DNA from: Bacteroidota bacterium
GTDB taxonomy: Bacteria; Bacteroidota; Bacteroidia; 2-12-FULL-35-15
Assembly (NCBI GenBank): GCA_003151815.1
Contig: PLYN01000045.1
Coordinates: 190,511 to 254,510 of the forward strand
Length of the DNA stretch: 64,000 bases
Reading direction: 5' to 3'
In this document: positions 14,579-25,069 of the stretch, piece by piece
How positions within the stretch are numbered: the first letter of the stretch is position 1
Layout of the letters: the number at the start of each line of letters is the position of its first letter
Position numbers and translations under genes: made by a program
The notes under the pieces: model-generated
What the model was told of the DNA's origin: nothing
The model's database searches: none
Seen by the model: only the letters and a program-made list of their open reading frames with translations

Positions 14579-17500
14579 TTAATTCGGATTCCCATTAATT
14601 CCGTTGGGCTGAGCAGGCACAGGCGTAACGGATACAATAACAGGCTGTGCGGAACCAAGGCAACCACCCGGGTTTGATGTAGGCGTTACATTATAGGTTG
14701 TTGGTAATGATGCCGCCGTTACATTGGTTAATATTTCAGTAATTGGATTAGCTGCCGGACTTATACCTGTGCATGTTGGACCACACCCCGGTCCAATATT
14801 TACCGTATTAGTCCTTGTCCAACCATAATCCGAAGGTACATTAGATGTAAACACCAGGGTTCCATTGGTGGCAAGTGATGTTCCAGTACATATGGTAGCT
14901 ACAGCCGCACTGGTCATAACAGGTGTTGGAATCACAGTAACAATTACCGTATTTGGGCTGGCACTGCTGCAACCACTAAAGCTTGTTGTATAAAGGTAAG
15001 GAACATCAATAGGAGAAGTTGTGGTGTTTGTTAGCACTTCGGTTATAGGATTAGCTGTACCTGAATTTGGATCTGTAGCTGCGGTTATACCGGCTAATGA
15101 AGCGCGCGACCATGCAAAAGTAGCCGCACCCGCTCCTGTTGCACTAAGAGCAGTATAAGATACCGCCAAACCGCTACAAATGGTTTTAGCTGCCACACTA
15201 CTTAAAACAGGACGAGGTTTAACAGACACCGCAACGGTTTGAGAAGTATTGCTACAACCATTAGCTGTAGTGGTATATAGATAATTTACGGTAACTGCTC
15301 CGGTAGACGTATTTGTTAACACCTCATTTACAACACCTGCTCCTGAACCTGGAGTAACACCATCATTTATAGAAGCAATGGCAGCACGTGTCCAGGCAAA
15401 AGTAGCACCCGGAGTAGCACTGGTGGGCAGATATGAAAAATCTACAGCTGTTTCACTACACATAGGTGCAGCGGTTAAAGTACTGGATAAAATTGGGATC
15501 GGATTTACCGTTACAACTACATTTTGAGCCGGAGCGGCACAACCATTGGCAGAAGGAGTAATAACATAAATAACATTGATTGGAGCTGTGGTGCCGTTGG
15601 TTAATGTTTCGGTTGCAGCTCCAGTTCCTGAATTTGGATCTGTGCCAGCGGTTATATTTGCAACATGAGCACGTGCCCAGATGAAAGTAGTACCTGTTAC
15701 TCCGCTTATTGGTGTATATGTATTTGAAACACCACTACAAACAGATTGTGTAAGACTACTACTTAATACAGGTGTAGGGTAAACATTTACAATAACATTT
15801 ATTGCAACACCGGCACAACCATTTGTAGTAACTGTATAAACATAAGTAACAGGGATGATGGCAGAGGTAGCATTGGTAAGTGTTTCGCTAACCCCGCCAT
15901 TGCCGGATGTTGCCGGTTCTAAAATGCCCGCCGGCTGATTACGGCTCCACGAATAGGTTGTTGTTCCGGGTGTTGCGGTAGCAGGAGTGTATACGAATGT
16001 AGTTCCACTGCATACGGATGTCGGATTTGCACTGCTCAATGTTGGCAACGGCTCTACAGTTACCACCACATTTTGAGACGAACCCGGACAAGTGGAAGCA
16101 GTTGTTGTATATGAATAGGTAGCATCAATATTTGCGGTAGTGGTATTGGTAAGTACACCGCTAATACTACCGGTACCGGATGTTACAGTTGTGCCAAGCC
16201 CGGGAGCAGAGAGTGTCCATGCAAATGTTGGATTACTGGAGGCACTTGCGGGAGTGTAAGCAGGCGTAGCCGGACTACACAAGGATGCGATATTACCCGT
16301 CATACTGCTCAACACCGGAGCAGGATTGATGGTAACAACTACATTATTGGGCGAGCTGACGCAGCTATTTGCGGGATTGGTGACAGCATAATTGTAAGTA
16401 ACATTGATTGGATCCGGAGTAATATTTGTCAATAATTCATTGATGGGCCCTGACCCGGTTGCTGTTACTGAAGCTTGTGTTATACCAACTACCACCGCCC
16501 TTGACCAGGCGTAGGTTACACCACCGGTTCCACTTCCAGGAGTATAAATAACATTATTACCGCTACACGTTGCCGGGGTAGGTGCCAAAGAAGTGGTAAA
16601 TGTTGGTACAGGGTTTACGGTTAACTTAGCTATCGAACTATACACATTGGAACCACAAGCAGCAAGCATATTCGCCCTAAATCTATACCCGCTGTTTAGC
16701 GTAGAATCCGTATTACTCACCACCAGACTTGGAGAAGTAACCCCATTATAGGTAGGAGCAGGTTCTGACCCGGTAATAGCTGTCCATGGACCAACGGGAT
16801 TATACGTACCGCCATGAGCACCTGTAGTATTTACCTCCCAGCTCCATGTTTGAACACCGGTAGCATTTACAGAAAAAGTAGAGGGCGAATTGGTACAACT
16901 TATCTGATTAGAAGGTGTGGTTGGGTCAGCGCTAATAGCTGCGCTTGTGATGTTAATGGTTGCGGTAGGTACAGCAATTGCAGCCGTGCGAACACATCCA
17001 TTAGCATCGGTAATAGATGTAAGGTTATATGTATAAACTCCTGAAGAAGTGGTAACCGGTGCAGCATTAGGTGCCCATGGCACATTTGTAGTAATAGGAT
17101 TCGGGACTGTTTGTGCGACAACGCTTGGAGTTTGTTGGTTTTCAATCAAAGTAAATGGTCCTGTACCTGCAGTTGACTGAAATGTTAATTGAGGGACATC
17201 GCCGGTAGAGGTACAAACCGTATTACCAAAGAAGATACCATTGGGTAAAGGATTTACAGTTACTACCATATTTATTTGTGTTCCGGAGCAACCTGCATAC
17301 GTTGAAATATATCCGTAAGTAACATTTATTGGTGAAGTAGAGCTATTGGTAAGTGTTTCATTAGGGTTACCGGCACCAGATGTAGGACCTGCAGGGGTGA
17401 TATTGGCTATTGCAGCTCTTGTCCAGGAAAAAGTAGGAGGGCCAGCCGTAGCACTCGCAGGAACATAACTAAAAGCAGTTCCGCTGCAAATTGCAGAGGG

Positions 17501-20500
17501 TGTTAACGTACTATTTATTATTGGCAATGCATTTACGGTTAAGGTTAAATTTTGAACAGCACCGGTACAACCGTTTGCTGTTGTAGTATATTTATATATA
17601 ACAGGAATAGCCGCAGTAGTGGTGTTGTCTAACACTTCACTTATCCCGCCGGTATTGGCTGTCCCTCCTTGTGTGATGCCAACCACCGCAGCACGGCTCC
17701 ATGAAAATGTTGCTCCGGTAGTGGCACTGGTTGGAGTATACGTAAACGTAACCCCGCTACAAACTGCTGCAGTTAATACGCTTATTGCAGGTAATGGATT
17801 TACAGTAACTACCAGCGTTTGTGCAGGACCAACGCAACCGTTGGAAGTTGCTGTATACACATAGTTCACGGTAACTGTGCTGGTTGAACTACTTGTAAGA
17901 ACTTCGGAGATATTAGCTACCCCTGAACCGGCGGCGTTTGCGTTAATGGTGGCAACGGCAGCACGCGTCCATGCATAGGTTATAGGTGAGGTAGCACTGG
18001 TAGGAGTATAACCGAATGTGCTTCCGCTACATACCGCACCCGTTAAGGTACTGTTTAATGTTGGTCCGGGGTTAACAGCAACAACCACATTTTGTGTGTT
18101 GCTGCAACCATTGGCTGTTATTGTATAAACATAGGTAACATTAATGGTAGAAGCTGTTGTATTGGTGAGCGTTTCACTTACAGGGTTTGTTGTTCCTGAT
18201 GACAAAGCTTGAGAAATACCCGCAACGGCTGCCCTGCTCCAGGCAAATGTTGCGCTTCCGTTGGCACTCGTAGCCGTGTATCCAAATGCTGCACCGCTAC
18301 AAATTGCCGGGGGTGTTAATGAACTGCTCAACGTAACTGAGGCTTTAACGGTTATAACAACATTTTGAGTTGAACTCACACAACCATTTGCCGTTGTAGT
18401 GTATGTATACGTAACATTTATCGGAACACCGGTGGTATTGGTAAGCGTTTCAGTTAAAGGATTAGTAGCACCTGATGTTCCTGCTTCTGTAATACCGGCA
18501 ACAGTTGCTCGCGCCCAGGCAAACGTAGCTCCTGTAGTTGCACTGGTGGCTTGATAACCCGATGCAGTACCGCTGCAAATTGTTGCTGTTAAGGCACTGT
18601 TTAATGTTGGTTTAGGGTTTATTGTTACCACCACACTTTCAGCAGCCCCAACACAGGTTTGTGAAGTTGTATGATAAATATACGTAACATTGATGGGACC
18701 GGTAGTTGTATTTATTAATGTTTCATTTATATTTCCTGTACTCGCCGCAGCGCCATTTGAAATACCCGCAACTGCAGCGCGGCTCCATGTAAATGTAGGA
18801 GATGGAAATGTACTGGTAGCTGTATACGTGAATGCTGTACCGCTACAAACTGCTGCCGGTGTTTTACTACTGCTTAATACCGGATAAGGCACCGTAACGG
18901 TTACTGTGGACGTTCCTGAACAATAAGGCGCGAAACTCATATCATCCATGGCAAAGTCATTACCATTTGCAGTAGTGTTCAAATTCACTACGCAAATAGT
19001 ACAAGTAGTACTATTACCAGAGTTCCAATTGGCGAAAAATTGCTGCCAGGGTCCAATTGTGTTTGGCGCAAGAAATGGTGATCCTATCACAATTCCATTG
19101 ATGGAAAACTGAAGTTTTGCAAGAGCGTTTACTGTCCCATCACCCAGGTGTTGAGTAGATACCCATGTTGAAAAAGCGTAATCGCTATTGGGTGCAACAG
19201 TAAATGGTTCGCACCAAACATTGGCACCTGGATTACCGGCACCGTTTACCACCAATTGATTACGTGTAGCACCTCCTGTGTGATCTAAAGTGGTAGAAAA
19301 AAGCGAGTGCACACCCGGACCTGTGGTTGTTGCCGCTGTTGCTTTATGCCCCATGGTCACAATTGAATACCTTCCTTCCGACATATCACCGGTAGTAGTA
19401 ATCGGCCAATTTACATAATCACTAGTAAAACCGGCTGGGGATACAGAATTAAAATTACCATTTATCACCTTTTCTGTACTGGTTCCCCAACCTGTAACGG
19501 TATAAGTAGTGGTAACAGTAGGATTAGCTGTAGTGCTGTATGTAGAAGGGCTTCCCAATCCAAGAGTATTCAACCAGGAATATGTATTTGTATTGCTTCC
19601 GCTTGCAGAAAGATGGGTACTTGATCCGGAGCAAATAGTAACATTGGCACTTGCCACTATAGTAGGAGTTGGGGCAACTTCTATTTGTAAGGTATTACTG
19701 TATGCAGAGCATGAACCCGAGGTTGACACACGTCTATAATACCTAGTTGAGGCAAAACTAGGTGGAGCATAGTTATTAAATACAGCTCCACCCACGGTGG
19801 TAGGAGCAGAAAAAGCGCTTGTTGCATCATATTGCCATGTATATGATAAAGGTGCGCCTGTTCCATCAACTGTTGAGGAAAAAGCAACAGGAGTTTGATT
19901 TCCACAAATGGATTGATTATCAGCAATGGTACCACCGGTTACGTCACTAATGATTACATTATATGAGCCTGAGCCTGCAGACCAACAACCACCGGTAGTC
20001 TTGGTTCTAATATAATACATTCCCGCTACTGTTGTTGCATAAGTACTTGTAGCAGGAAGAGCGGTACTGGTGCCGGCAGCATTTGTTCCTTGCCAATACA
20101 AGGCATTAGGTGCAACCAAACCGGTAGTGTTTTGAGTTAAGGTACCTGTAACAGGATTACATGTCCCAGCAAAAGTTGGATTAGCGGGATCAGCCGGAAT
20201 AGCAACTGTTACAACTGTTATTGTTCCTGAATTCGCGCTGGTACTGCCACATTTATCCGCTCTCACGCGGTAATAATAGGTAGTTCCTGTAGTTAAACCG
20301 GTAACATTATAAGTTAGAACATCTAAAACACTTACATTATTTGCAACCATGCCGGCAGTAAAAGTGGAGACAGTTGAAACATCTAAAAAGTAACCGCTGG
20401 TAGCCGCGGAGGCATTCCAGTTAGCACTAAAAGAAGTACAGGCAACATTGGTTGCTGCGGTTGCCACAGGAGCTGCGGGAGTAGCTCCAACGCCTAATGT

Positions 20501-21742
20501 TTGCGTGCCACTTAAATTACTGAACCCAGTGGGAGTTTGCGCAGCAGTTATGTTTCCAGGAAGTGTGCCTATTGCGAATATCGTATGCCCATTGACAACA
20601 GTTCCGGAAGGCGAAACATCGAATGTTACCCAAAAATAAATGGTTGCATTACCAATAGCTTGGGAAAAAGCAGGAAACGTTTGAGTTGCGAGACTAGAAG
20701 GAGCTGCAATGGTAGCGAGTAAAACAGGTGCAGTAAACGTAGAAGTAGTACCTGTGGTCCATAATTTTAAATTAGCAATATCGGGTCCGGTACCGGTTTG
20801 TTTATAGGTACCTCCCAACATTATACTATAATCTGTGAAAGTTCCGGGGTTATTGGCACCTGTTAAAGAAAAACTATGTAAAGGAACGGTAGTAGTACTT
20901 GGGCAAATATTAGCCGCTGTCACTGCTGCGTTGGTTCCAATAACTAAAGTACCCGGTAGGGAATAAGTAATTCTAACTGTCCCTATCCCACCATTGCCAC
21001 CGGCATGTCCGCCACCACTAAGAAATCCGCCACCGGCACCACCGCCACCACCGCCACCCGGAGAATTACCTACATTGTTAGTACCACCACCACTACCTCC
21101 ACTGGGAGATGAGCCTCCTGTGGTACCTGAACCATTAGCTCCACTCGTCAAAGTAGTTCCTATACCTGAAGCACCGGCTCCACCTGTTCCGGCAGCACCA
21201 CCGGCAACACCGCCATTACCACCCACAGCAGCTACCAACTGAGTTCCTGAAGTTCCGGGCGAACTAAAATAGGAGCTATTTCCAGCAGTTCCGTTATTAT
21301 TAGAGGAGCCGGCGCCACCACCACCACCAACACCAATGTTATAAATGCTACCGGGAACAACCGTTAAATTGGTATATATGGAATAAGCTCCAGAACCACC
21401 ACCACCACCGGCAGGTCCACCTAAAAGACCACCTTTACCACCACCACCACCACCACCGCCACCCCATGCGTAAACTGTTATGGAAGTTACACCGGCAGGT
21501 GCAGTCCATGTAGATAATCCGGTTGTAGTAAAATCAGGTACTGTAATTGTACTTTGAGAAAAAATTTGATTGGAAGTAAATACAAAAAACAACAAAATGC
21601 TGAACAAGGACAAACTGAAATTTTTCCCCACAGAAGATGCAGGAGCAGAATTTCCATATATTAAACTGTTGTGGGTTCCCGGAACATCGCCAACGTTTTT
21701 TTCTCTGAAAAAACACCTGATTTTAGAGTAGGTTGTATTCAT
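14579..21742 (-). CDS. Giant secreted glycine-rich, FN3 and PKD-like repeat protein (2387 aa), no sorting domain
   Basis: Residues about 41-63 form a signal peptide (LSLFSILLFFVFTSNQIFSQ). A glycine-rich domain with G9 runs follows (about 90-260), then a domain ending IYFWVTFDVSPSG, an FN3 domain (ACTSFSANWNASAATSGYFL), Ig/PKD-like units, a jellyroll-like segment (GNDFAMDDMSFAP), and 13 PKD-like repeats of 75-95 residues with the pattern CSG...F-x-Y-T...F-x-W-x-R...L-T-N...V-x-Y-x-Y. It ends abruptly after PAQPNGINGNPN, where relatives begin another repeat, and lacks a T9SS C-terminal domain. Probably an adhesin or matrix protein truncated at its 3' end. Confidence 0.8.
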   Translation of the reverse strand: MNTTYSKIRCFFREKNVGDVPGTHNSLIYGNSAPASSVGKNFSLSLFSILLFFVFTSNQIFSQSTITVPDFTTTGLSTWTAPAGVTSITVYAWGGGGGGGGGKGGLLGGPAGGGGGSGAYSIYTNLTVVPGSIYNIGVGGGGGAGSSNNNGTAGNSSYFSSPGTSGTQLVAAVGGNGGVAGGAAGTGGAGASGIGTTLTSGANGSGTTGGSSPSGGSGGGTNNVGNSPGGGGGGGAGGGFLSGGGHAGGNGGIGTVRITYSLPGTLVIGTNAAVTAANICPSTTTVPLHSFSLTGANNPGTFTDYSIMLGGTYKQTGTGPDIANLKLWTTGTTSTFTAPVLLATIAAPSSLATQTFPAFSQAIGNATIYFWVTFDVSPSGTVVNGHTIFAIGTLPGNITAAQTPTGFSNLSGTQTLGVGATPAAPVATAATNVACTSFSANWNASAATSGYFLDVSTVSTFTAGMVANNVSVLDVLTYNVTGLTTGTTYYYRVRADKCGSTSANSGTITVVTVAIPADPANPTFAGTCNPVTGTLTQNTTGLVAPNALYWQGTNAAGTSTALPATSTYATTVAGMYYIRTKTTGGCWSAGSGSYNVIISDVTGGTIADNQSICGNQTPVAFSSTVDGTGAPLSYTWQYDATSAFSAPTTVGGAVFNNYAPPSFASTRYYRRVSTSGSCSAYSNTLQIEVAPTPTIVASANVTICSGSSTHLSASGSNTNTYSWLNTLGLGSPSTYSTTANPTVTTTYTVTGWGTSTEKVINGNFNSVSPAGFTSDYVNWPITTTGDMSEGRYSIVTMGHKATAATTTGPGVHSLFSTTLDHTGGATRNQLVVNGAGNPGANVWCEPFTVAPNSDYAFSTWVSTQHLGDGTVNALAKLQFSINGIVIGSPFLAPNTIGPWQQFFANWNSGNSTTCTICVVNLNTTANGNDFAMDDMSFAPYCSGTSTVTVTVPYPVLSSSKTPAAVCSGTAFTYTATSTFPSPTFTWSRAAVAGISNGAAASTGNINETLINTTTGPINVTYIYHTTSQTCVGAAESVVVTINPKPTLNSALTATICSGTASGYQATSATTGATFAWARATVAGITEAGTSGATNPLTETLTNTTGVPINVTYTYTTTANGCVSSTQNVVITVKASVTLSSSLTPPAICSGAAFGYTATSANGSATFAWSRAAVAGISQALSSGTTNPVSETLTNTTASTINVTYVYTITANGCSNTQNVVVAVNPGPTLNSTLTGAVCSGSTFGYTPTSATSPITYAWTRAAVATINANAAGSGVANISEVLTSSSTSTVTVNYVYTATSNGCVGPAQTLVVTVNPLPAISVLTAAVCSGVTFTYTPTSATTGATFSWSRAAVVGITQGGTANTGGISEVLDNTTTAAIPVIYKYTTTANGCTGAVQNLTLTVNALPIINSTLTPSAICSGTAFSYVPASATAGPPTFSWTRAAIANITPAGPTSGAGNPNETLTNSSTSPINVTYGYISTYAGCSGTQINMVVTVNPLPNGIFFGNTVCTSTGDVPQLTFQSTAGTGPFTLIENQQTPSVVAQTVPNPITTNVPWAPNAAPVTTSSGVYTYNLTSITDANGCVRTAAIAVPTATINITSAAISADPTTPSNQISCTNSPSTFSVNATGVQTWSWEVNTTGAHGGTYNPVGPWTAITGSEPAPTYNGVTSPSLVVSNTDSTLNSGYRFRANMLAACGSNVYSSIAKLTVNPVPTFTTSLAPTPATCSGNNVIYTPGSGTGGVTYAWSRAVVVGITQASVTATGSGPINELLTNITPDPINVTYNYAVTNPANSCVSSPNNVVVTINPAPVLSSMTGNIASLCSPATPAYTPASASSNPTFAWTLSAPGLGTTVTSGTGSISGVLTNTTTANIDATYSYTTTASTCPGSSQNVVVTVEPLPTLSSANPTSVCSGTTFVYTPATATPGTTTYSWSRNQPAGILEPATSGNGGVSETLTNATSAIIPVTYVYTVTTNGCAGVAINVIVNVYPTPVLSSSLTQSVCSGVSNTYTPISGVTGTTFIWARAHVANITAGTDPNSGTGAATETLTNGTTAPINVIYVITPSANGCAAPAQNVVVTVNPIPILSSTLTAAPMCSETAVDFSYLPTSATPGATFAWTRAAIASINDGVTPGSGAGVVNEVLTNTSTGAVTVNYLYTTTANGCSNTSQTVAVSVKPRPVLSSVAAKTICSGLAVSYTALSATGAGAATFAWSRASLAGITAATDPNSGTANPITEVLTNTTTSPIDVPYLYTTSFSGCSSASPNTVIVTVIPTPVMTSAAVATICTGTSLATNGTLVFTSNVPSDYGWTRTNTVNIGPGCGPTCTGISPAANPITEILTNVTAASLPTTYNVTPTSNPGGCLGSAQPVIVSVTPVPAQPNGINGNPN

Positions 21743-22250
21743 TTTATTGAAGTTTGAAAGTTCAAAGTTTGAAAGTTTAAAGTTTGAGGTTTGAGGTTTA
21801 ATTTGTAAAACTGCATTGCCTTTGAAACTCCAAACTATTTATTATATGGCTTTTTATTAATTTAAAAGTATTTTATTTATTCTGAAGCAGTAGTAAATAT
21901 AAAAAAATTGTGTGATTTTTTACATTTTTTACATTAAATCCAATTGGAATAATTAGTTTTTTTATTAACACAACAATCTTACGTAATAATAACAAATTAG
22001 GTTACATATTTCAGTTTGAAAGTTAAAAGTTGAAAAATTAAATTTATTATGTTGAAATCGTTAAACAGCAATCCAACAATAAGTCGAATGAAAACAGGAA
22101 AAATAACCAGCAGAATTAGTTGCAAATTTTGAACCTTTTAACTTTAAACTTTCTAACTTTGTTTTTTGTAAAACTTTAAATCTCATTATCCGTATACTTA
22201 CAAAAATTTGCAACCTGTTACTAAAAAAAATGGGTTCCTAACAATCATTT
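21743..22250. other. Intergenic region between the giant gene and the acyltransferase
   Basis: Holds heptamer-repeat tracts at 21750-21800 (for example GAAAGTTCAAAGTTTGAAAG) and 22016-22160, AT-rich sequence, and a promoter for the downstream gene at 22128-22161. No gene is visible on either strand. Confidence 0.6.
22128..22161 (+). promoter_or_regulatory. Promoter embedded in heptamer repeats
   Basis: TTTG (22128-22131), 22-base spacer, TAACTTTG (22154-22161). The -7 element is part of the heptamer repeat series (CTTTAAACTTTCTAACTTTG), so the repeat appears to supply the promoter. The leader would be about 85 bases. Confidence 0.5.
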
Positions 22251-23144
22251 ATGAGTCAAGATTCGCATAAATCACATCCTGCTAAAGAGCATAAAAGATT
22301 TATTGATATAGAAAAAGCAATAGGAAATAAAAATCCCCGGTTGTTAAAAATCATGCCCCTCTTTTTGCTGAATTATATAAAAAAAGTGATTCATCAGGAA
22401 GAGTTAAACGATGCTGTTAATTTTCACAGTCATCGTTATCGTTTGGATTTTGCTGATGCTGCCATGGAAGTATTTGGTCCGAATACCAAAGTAAGCGGTG
22501 AAGAAAATATCCCCAAAGATGGTGGTGTAATTATGGTTGCCAATCACCCTTTAGGTGGTTTGGATGGAGTGGCTTTTATTCAAGTGGTTGGGAAGTTTCG
22601 TGCAGACATCCGTTTTTTTGTGAATGATCTGCTGTTGTCGTTCAAGAATTTCGAAGAAATATTTGTTCCTGTCAATACGCTTGGTAAAAACCCGGCTGAA
22701 TATAAAGAAACAATGGAACAGGTTTTTGCCGGCAATGAGTGTTTGTTATTATTTCCGGCAGGTATGGTTTCGAGGCGTCGCAAAGGAGGAGAAGTGAAAG
22801 ATCTTGTTTGGAAAAAAAGTTTTATCGCCAAATCCATTCAATATCAAAAAGATGTGTACCCTGTTTTTATTGAAGCAGAAAACTCAAACTTTTTTTATCA
22901 GCTGGGCTATTGGAGAAAAAAAATAGGTATTAAAACGAATATTGAAATGTTTTACCTGGTGGACGAAATGTATCAACAAAATGGAAAAACAATTTCCTTC
23001 CTATTCGGCAAACCTATTTCATGGGAAACATTTACGACAGACAAACCTGCTGAATACTGGTCGGAAAAGGTGAAAGAACATGTGTATGCGTTGAAATCAG
23101 GTGATAAATTGAAAATGTTACCGGTAAAGGGAGTTCAAAGTTAG
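22251..23144 (+). CDS. Lysophospholipid acyltransferase-family protein (GlsA-like O-acyltransferase)
   Basis: 297 residues of the PlsC/LPLAT family. The acyltransferase motif is NHPLGGLDG near residues 98-106 (H-P-x4-D variant of HX4D) and a second conserved block is LLFPAGMVSRRRKGG near 166-180. It is followed by a GNAT-type N-acyltransferase gene. In Bacteroides such a pair (GlsA and GlsB) makes glycine lipids by N- then O-acylation of glycine, so I infer that role. A general phospholipid acyltransferase remains possible. Ends in TAG. Confidence 0.78.
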   Translation: MSQDSHKSHPAKEHKRFIDIEKAIGNKNPRLLKIMPLFLLNYIKKVIHQEELNDAVNFHSHRYRLDFADAAMEVFGPNTKVSGEENIPKDGGVIMVANHPLGGLDGVAFIQVVGKFRADIRFFVNDLLLSFKNFEEIFVPVNTLGKNPAEYKETMEQVFAGNECLLLFPAGMVSRRRKGGEVKDLVWKKSFIAKSIQYQKDVYPVFIEAENSNFFYQLGYWRKKIGIKTNIEMFYLVDEMYQQNGKTISFLFGKPISWETFTTDKPAEYWSEKVKEHVYALKSGDKLKMLPVKGVQS

Positions 23145-23362
23145 AAAGTTCAAAGTTCAAAGTTTGGGATCTTTGTTACGAAAATCAAATATGGTTAATT
23201 AACAGGCAAAGAAATTAGATAATTAATTCAGGAACAATAAAACAATCCCCATAGCCTTCTTTAAAGTGGGATTCAAAAAAAGAAAAAATTGAAAATTAGT
23301 TTAGAATGTATAGAAAACGGGCGAACTTTAAACTAACAAAACTTTAAACTTTGAACTAAAAT

Positions 23363-24292
23363 ATGGAAGAAAAAATAATAGAACCGATAGCAAAAAGCAT
23401 ATTATTAGCGGAACTTACGCCTGATAAATTTGTGCGTGTTACTAATAATGGAGTGAATGAAATTTACGTCATCACTCATCACGATTCGCCAAATGTGATG
23501 CTGGAAATAGGACGTTTGCGTGAAGTTACTTTTCGTGCTTCCGGTGGCGGAACAGGTCATTCCATTGATATTGATGAATTTGATACTGCGGATGCTCCTT
23601 ACAAACAATTAATTGTATGGAGCCCCGAGGATAATGAAATTGTGGGTGGATACCGCTATATTAAATGTAAAGATGCTCCTATCGATGTCAATGGTATTGT
23701 TCAACTCGCCACTACTGAACTTTTTATATTTTCCGAAAAATTTATGAACGATTATCTGCCTTATACTATTGAATTGGGTCGATCTTTTGTTCAACCAAAA
23801 TTTCAACCTTCACTGGAAAACCGTAAAGGATTATTTTCATTGGATAACTTATGGGATGGCTTGGGGGCACTTATTATAGACAATCCCGACATCCACTATT
23901 TTTTTGGCAAAGTAACTATGTATACTCATTTTAATGTTCATGCCAGAGATATGATTTTGGCATTCATGAAATCCTATTTTCCTGATCCCGAAAATTTAGT
24001 TCGACCAATCATACCTTTGCCAATAACAACAGATGTGTCTGATTTTTTAACTTCTATAAAAGGTTTAAGCTATAAAGACGGGCATCGTATATTAAATAAA
24101 AATGTGCGTGATCTTGGTGAACAAATTCCACCATTAGTAAATTCATATATGAATATTTCTCCTACTATGAAAAGCTTTGGAACATCCAGCAATGCTCATT
24201 TTGGCGATGTAGAAGAGTCCGGTATTATGGTTACGATTAAGGATATTTATGATACCAAGGCGGAACGACATATAGCGACTTATAAGAAATAG
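23363..24292 (+). CDS. GNAT-family acyl-ACP N-acyltransferase (GlsB/OlsB-like)
   Basis: 309 residues. IGRLREVTFRASGGGTGHSI is the signature of ornithine/glycine lipid N-acyltransferases of the OlsB type. It continues with D-E-F-D, IVGGYRYIKC, and YTIELGRSFVQPKFQ, the strand-turn used for acyl transfer. Length fits the Bacteroidota form, which has a C-terminal extension. Placed after the LPLAT gene with a 218-base heptamer-containing gap, so co-function is likely but co-transcription is uncertain. Would N-acylate glycine or ornithine using acyl-ACP at the inner membrane. Confidence 0.78.
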   Translation: MEEKIIEPIAKSILLAELTPDKFVRVTNNGVNEIYVITHHDSPNVMLEIGRLREVTFRASGGGTGHSIDIDEFDTADAPYKQLIVWSPEDNEIVGGYRYIKCKDAPIDVNGIVQLATTELFIFSEKFMNDYLPYTIELGRSFVQPKFQPSLENRKGLFSLDNLWDGLGALIIDNPDIHYFFGKVTMYTHFNVHARDMILAFMKSYFPDPENLVRPIIPLPITTDVSDFLTSIKGLSYKDGHRILNKNVRDLGEQIPPLVNSYMNISPTMKSFGTSSNAHFGDVEESGIMVTIKDIYDTKAERHIATYKK

Positions 24293-24448
24293 TTCAAAGT
24301 TTAAAGTTAGAAAGTTTAAAGTTTTTTTTCAACTAATTTGTCTTTCTCTGAATTGAAAATCATCTTTTTTCTCCCTTCAGTTTTCTGATATTATCTCCTA
24401 TTTTAATTAACTTTAAACTTTCTAACTTTAAACTTTGAACTAATAATA

Positions 24449-25063
24449 ATGGAAATAAAAACAGCACAATTTGTTATCAGTAATACGGAAGTGGCGAAAT
24501 GTCCTGCACCTATTTTACCTGAATATGCCTTTATAGGGCGCTCCAATGTTGGGAAATCATCGCTCATCAATATGTTATGTGCCAGAAAAAATATGGCGAA
24601 AACATCCGGTAAGCCCGGTAAAACACAACTAATCAATCATTTTATCATCAACGAAAATTGGTATTTAGTGGATTTACCCGGTTACGGATATGCACAGGTT
24701 TCGAAAGATCAAAAAGAAAAATGGAACAAATTCATCGAACAATATATTCTGCAACGAGAAAATTTAATGTGCTTGATGGTGCTTTTGGATTCACGCATTC
24801 CACAGCAAAAAGTGGATCTGGATTTTATGGATTGGCTGGGTGAACATGGGATCCCTTTTGTAATGGTTTTTACAAAAATAGATAAGCTTTCAAAAAAACA
24901 ATTCAATGACAGAATAGTCAGCTATAAAGAAGAAATGGGGAAACATTGGGATGAATTGCCACAATGTTTTTATACTTCCGCAGAAAAACAAGATGGCAAG
25001 AAAGAACTGTTGACTTTTATTGAAGATAGTAATAAACTGTTTAAGAAAAAAGTTAAAAGTTAG
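24449..25063 (+). CDS. engB: Ribosome biogenesis GTPase EngB/YsxC
   Basis: 204 residues with G1 GRSNVGKSS at residues 30-38, switch region TSGKPGKTQ, G3 DLPGYG, and G4 FTKIDK. These match YihA/YsxC, needed for 50S subunit assembly. Stop codon is TAG. Start at 24449 fits the family N-terminus. Upstream lies a heptamer-repeat tract. The next gene starts six bases after the stop, so the two are probably one transcript. Confidence 0.95.
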   Translation: MEIKTAQFVISNTEVAKCPAPILPEYAFIGRSNVGKSSLINMLCARKNMAKTSGKPGKTQLINHFIINENWYLVDLPGYGYAQVSKDQKEKWNKFIEQYILQRENLMCLMVLLDSRIPQQKVDLDFMDWLGEHGIPFVMVFTKIDKLSKKQFNDRIVSYKEEMGKHWDELPQCFYTSAEKQDGKKELLTFIEDSNKLFKKKVKS

Positions 25064-25069
25064 AAGGCA

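Noticed and set aside
14579-21742. Several plus-strand open frames within the giant gene (Pro-, Val- or Ala-rich)
   Set aside because: They mirror the repeat composition of the coding strand and have no independent support.
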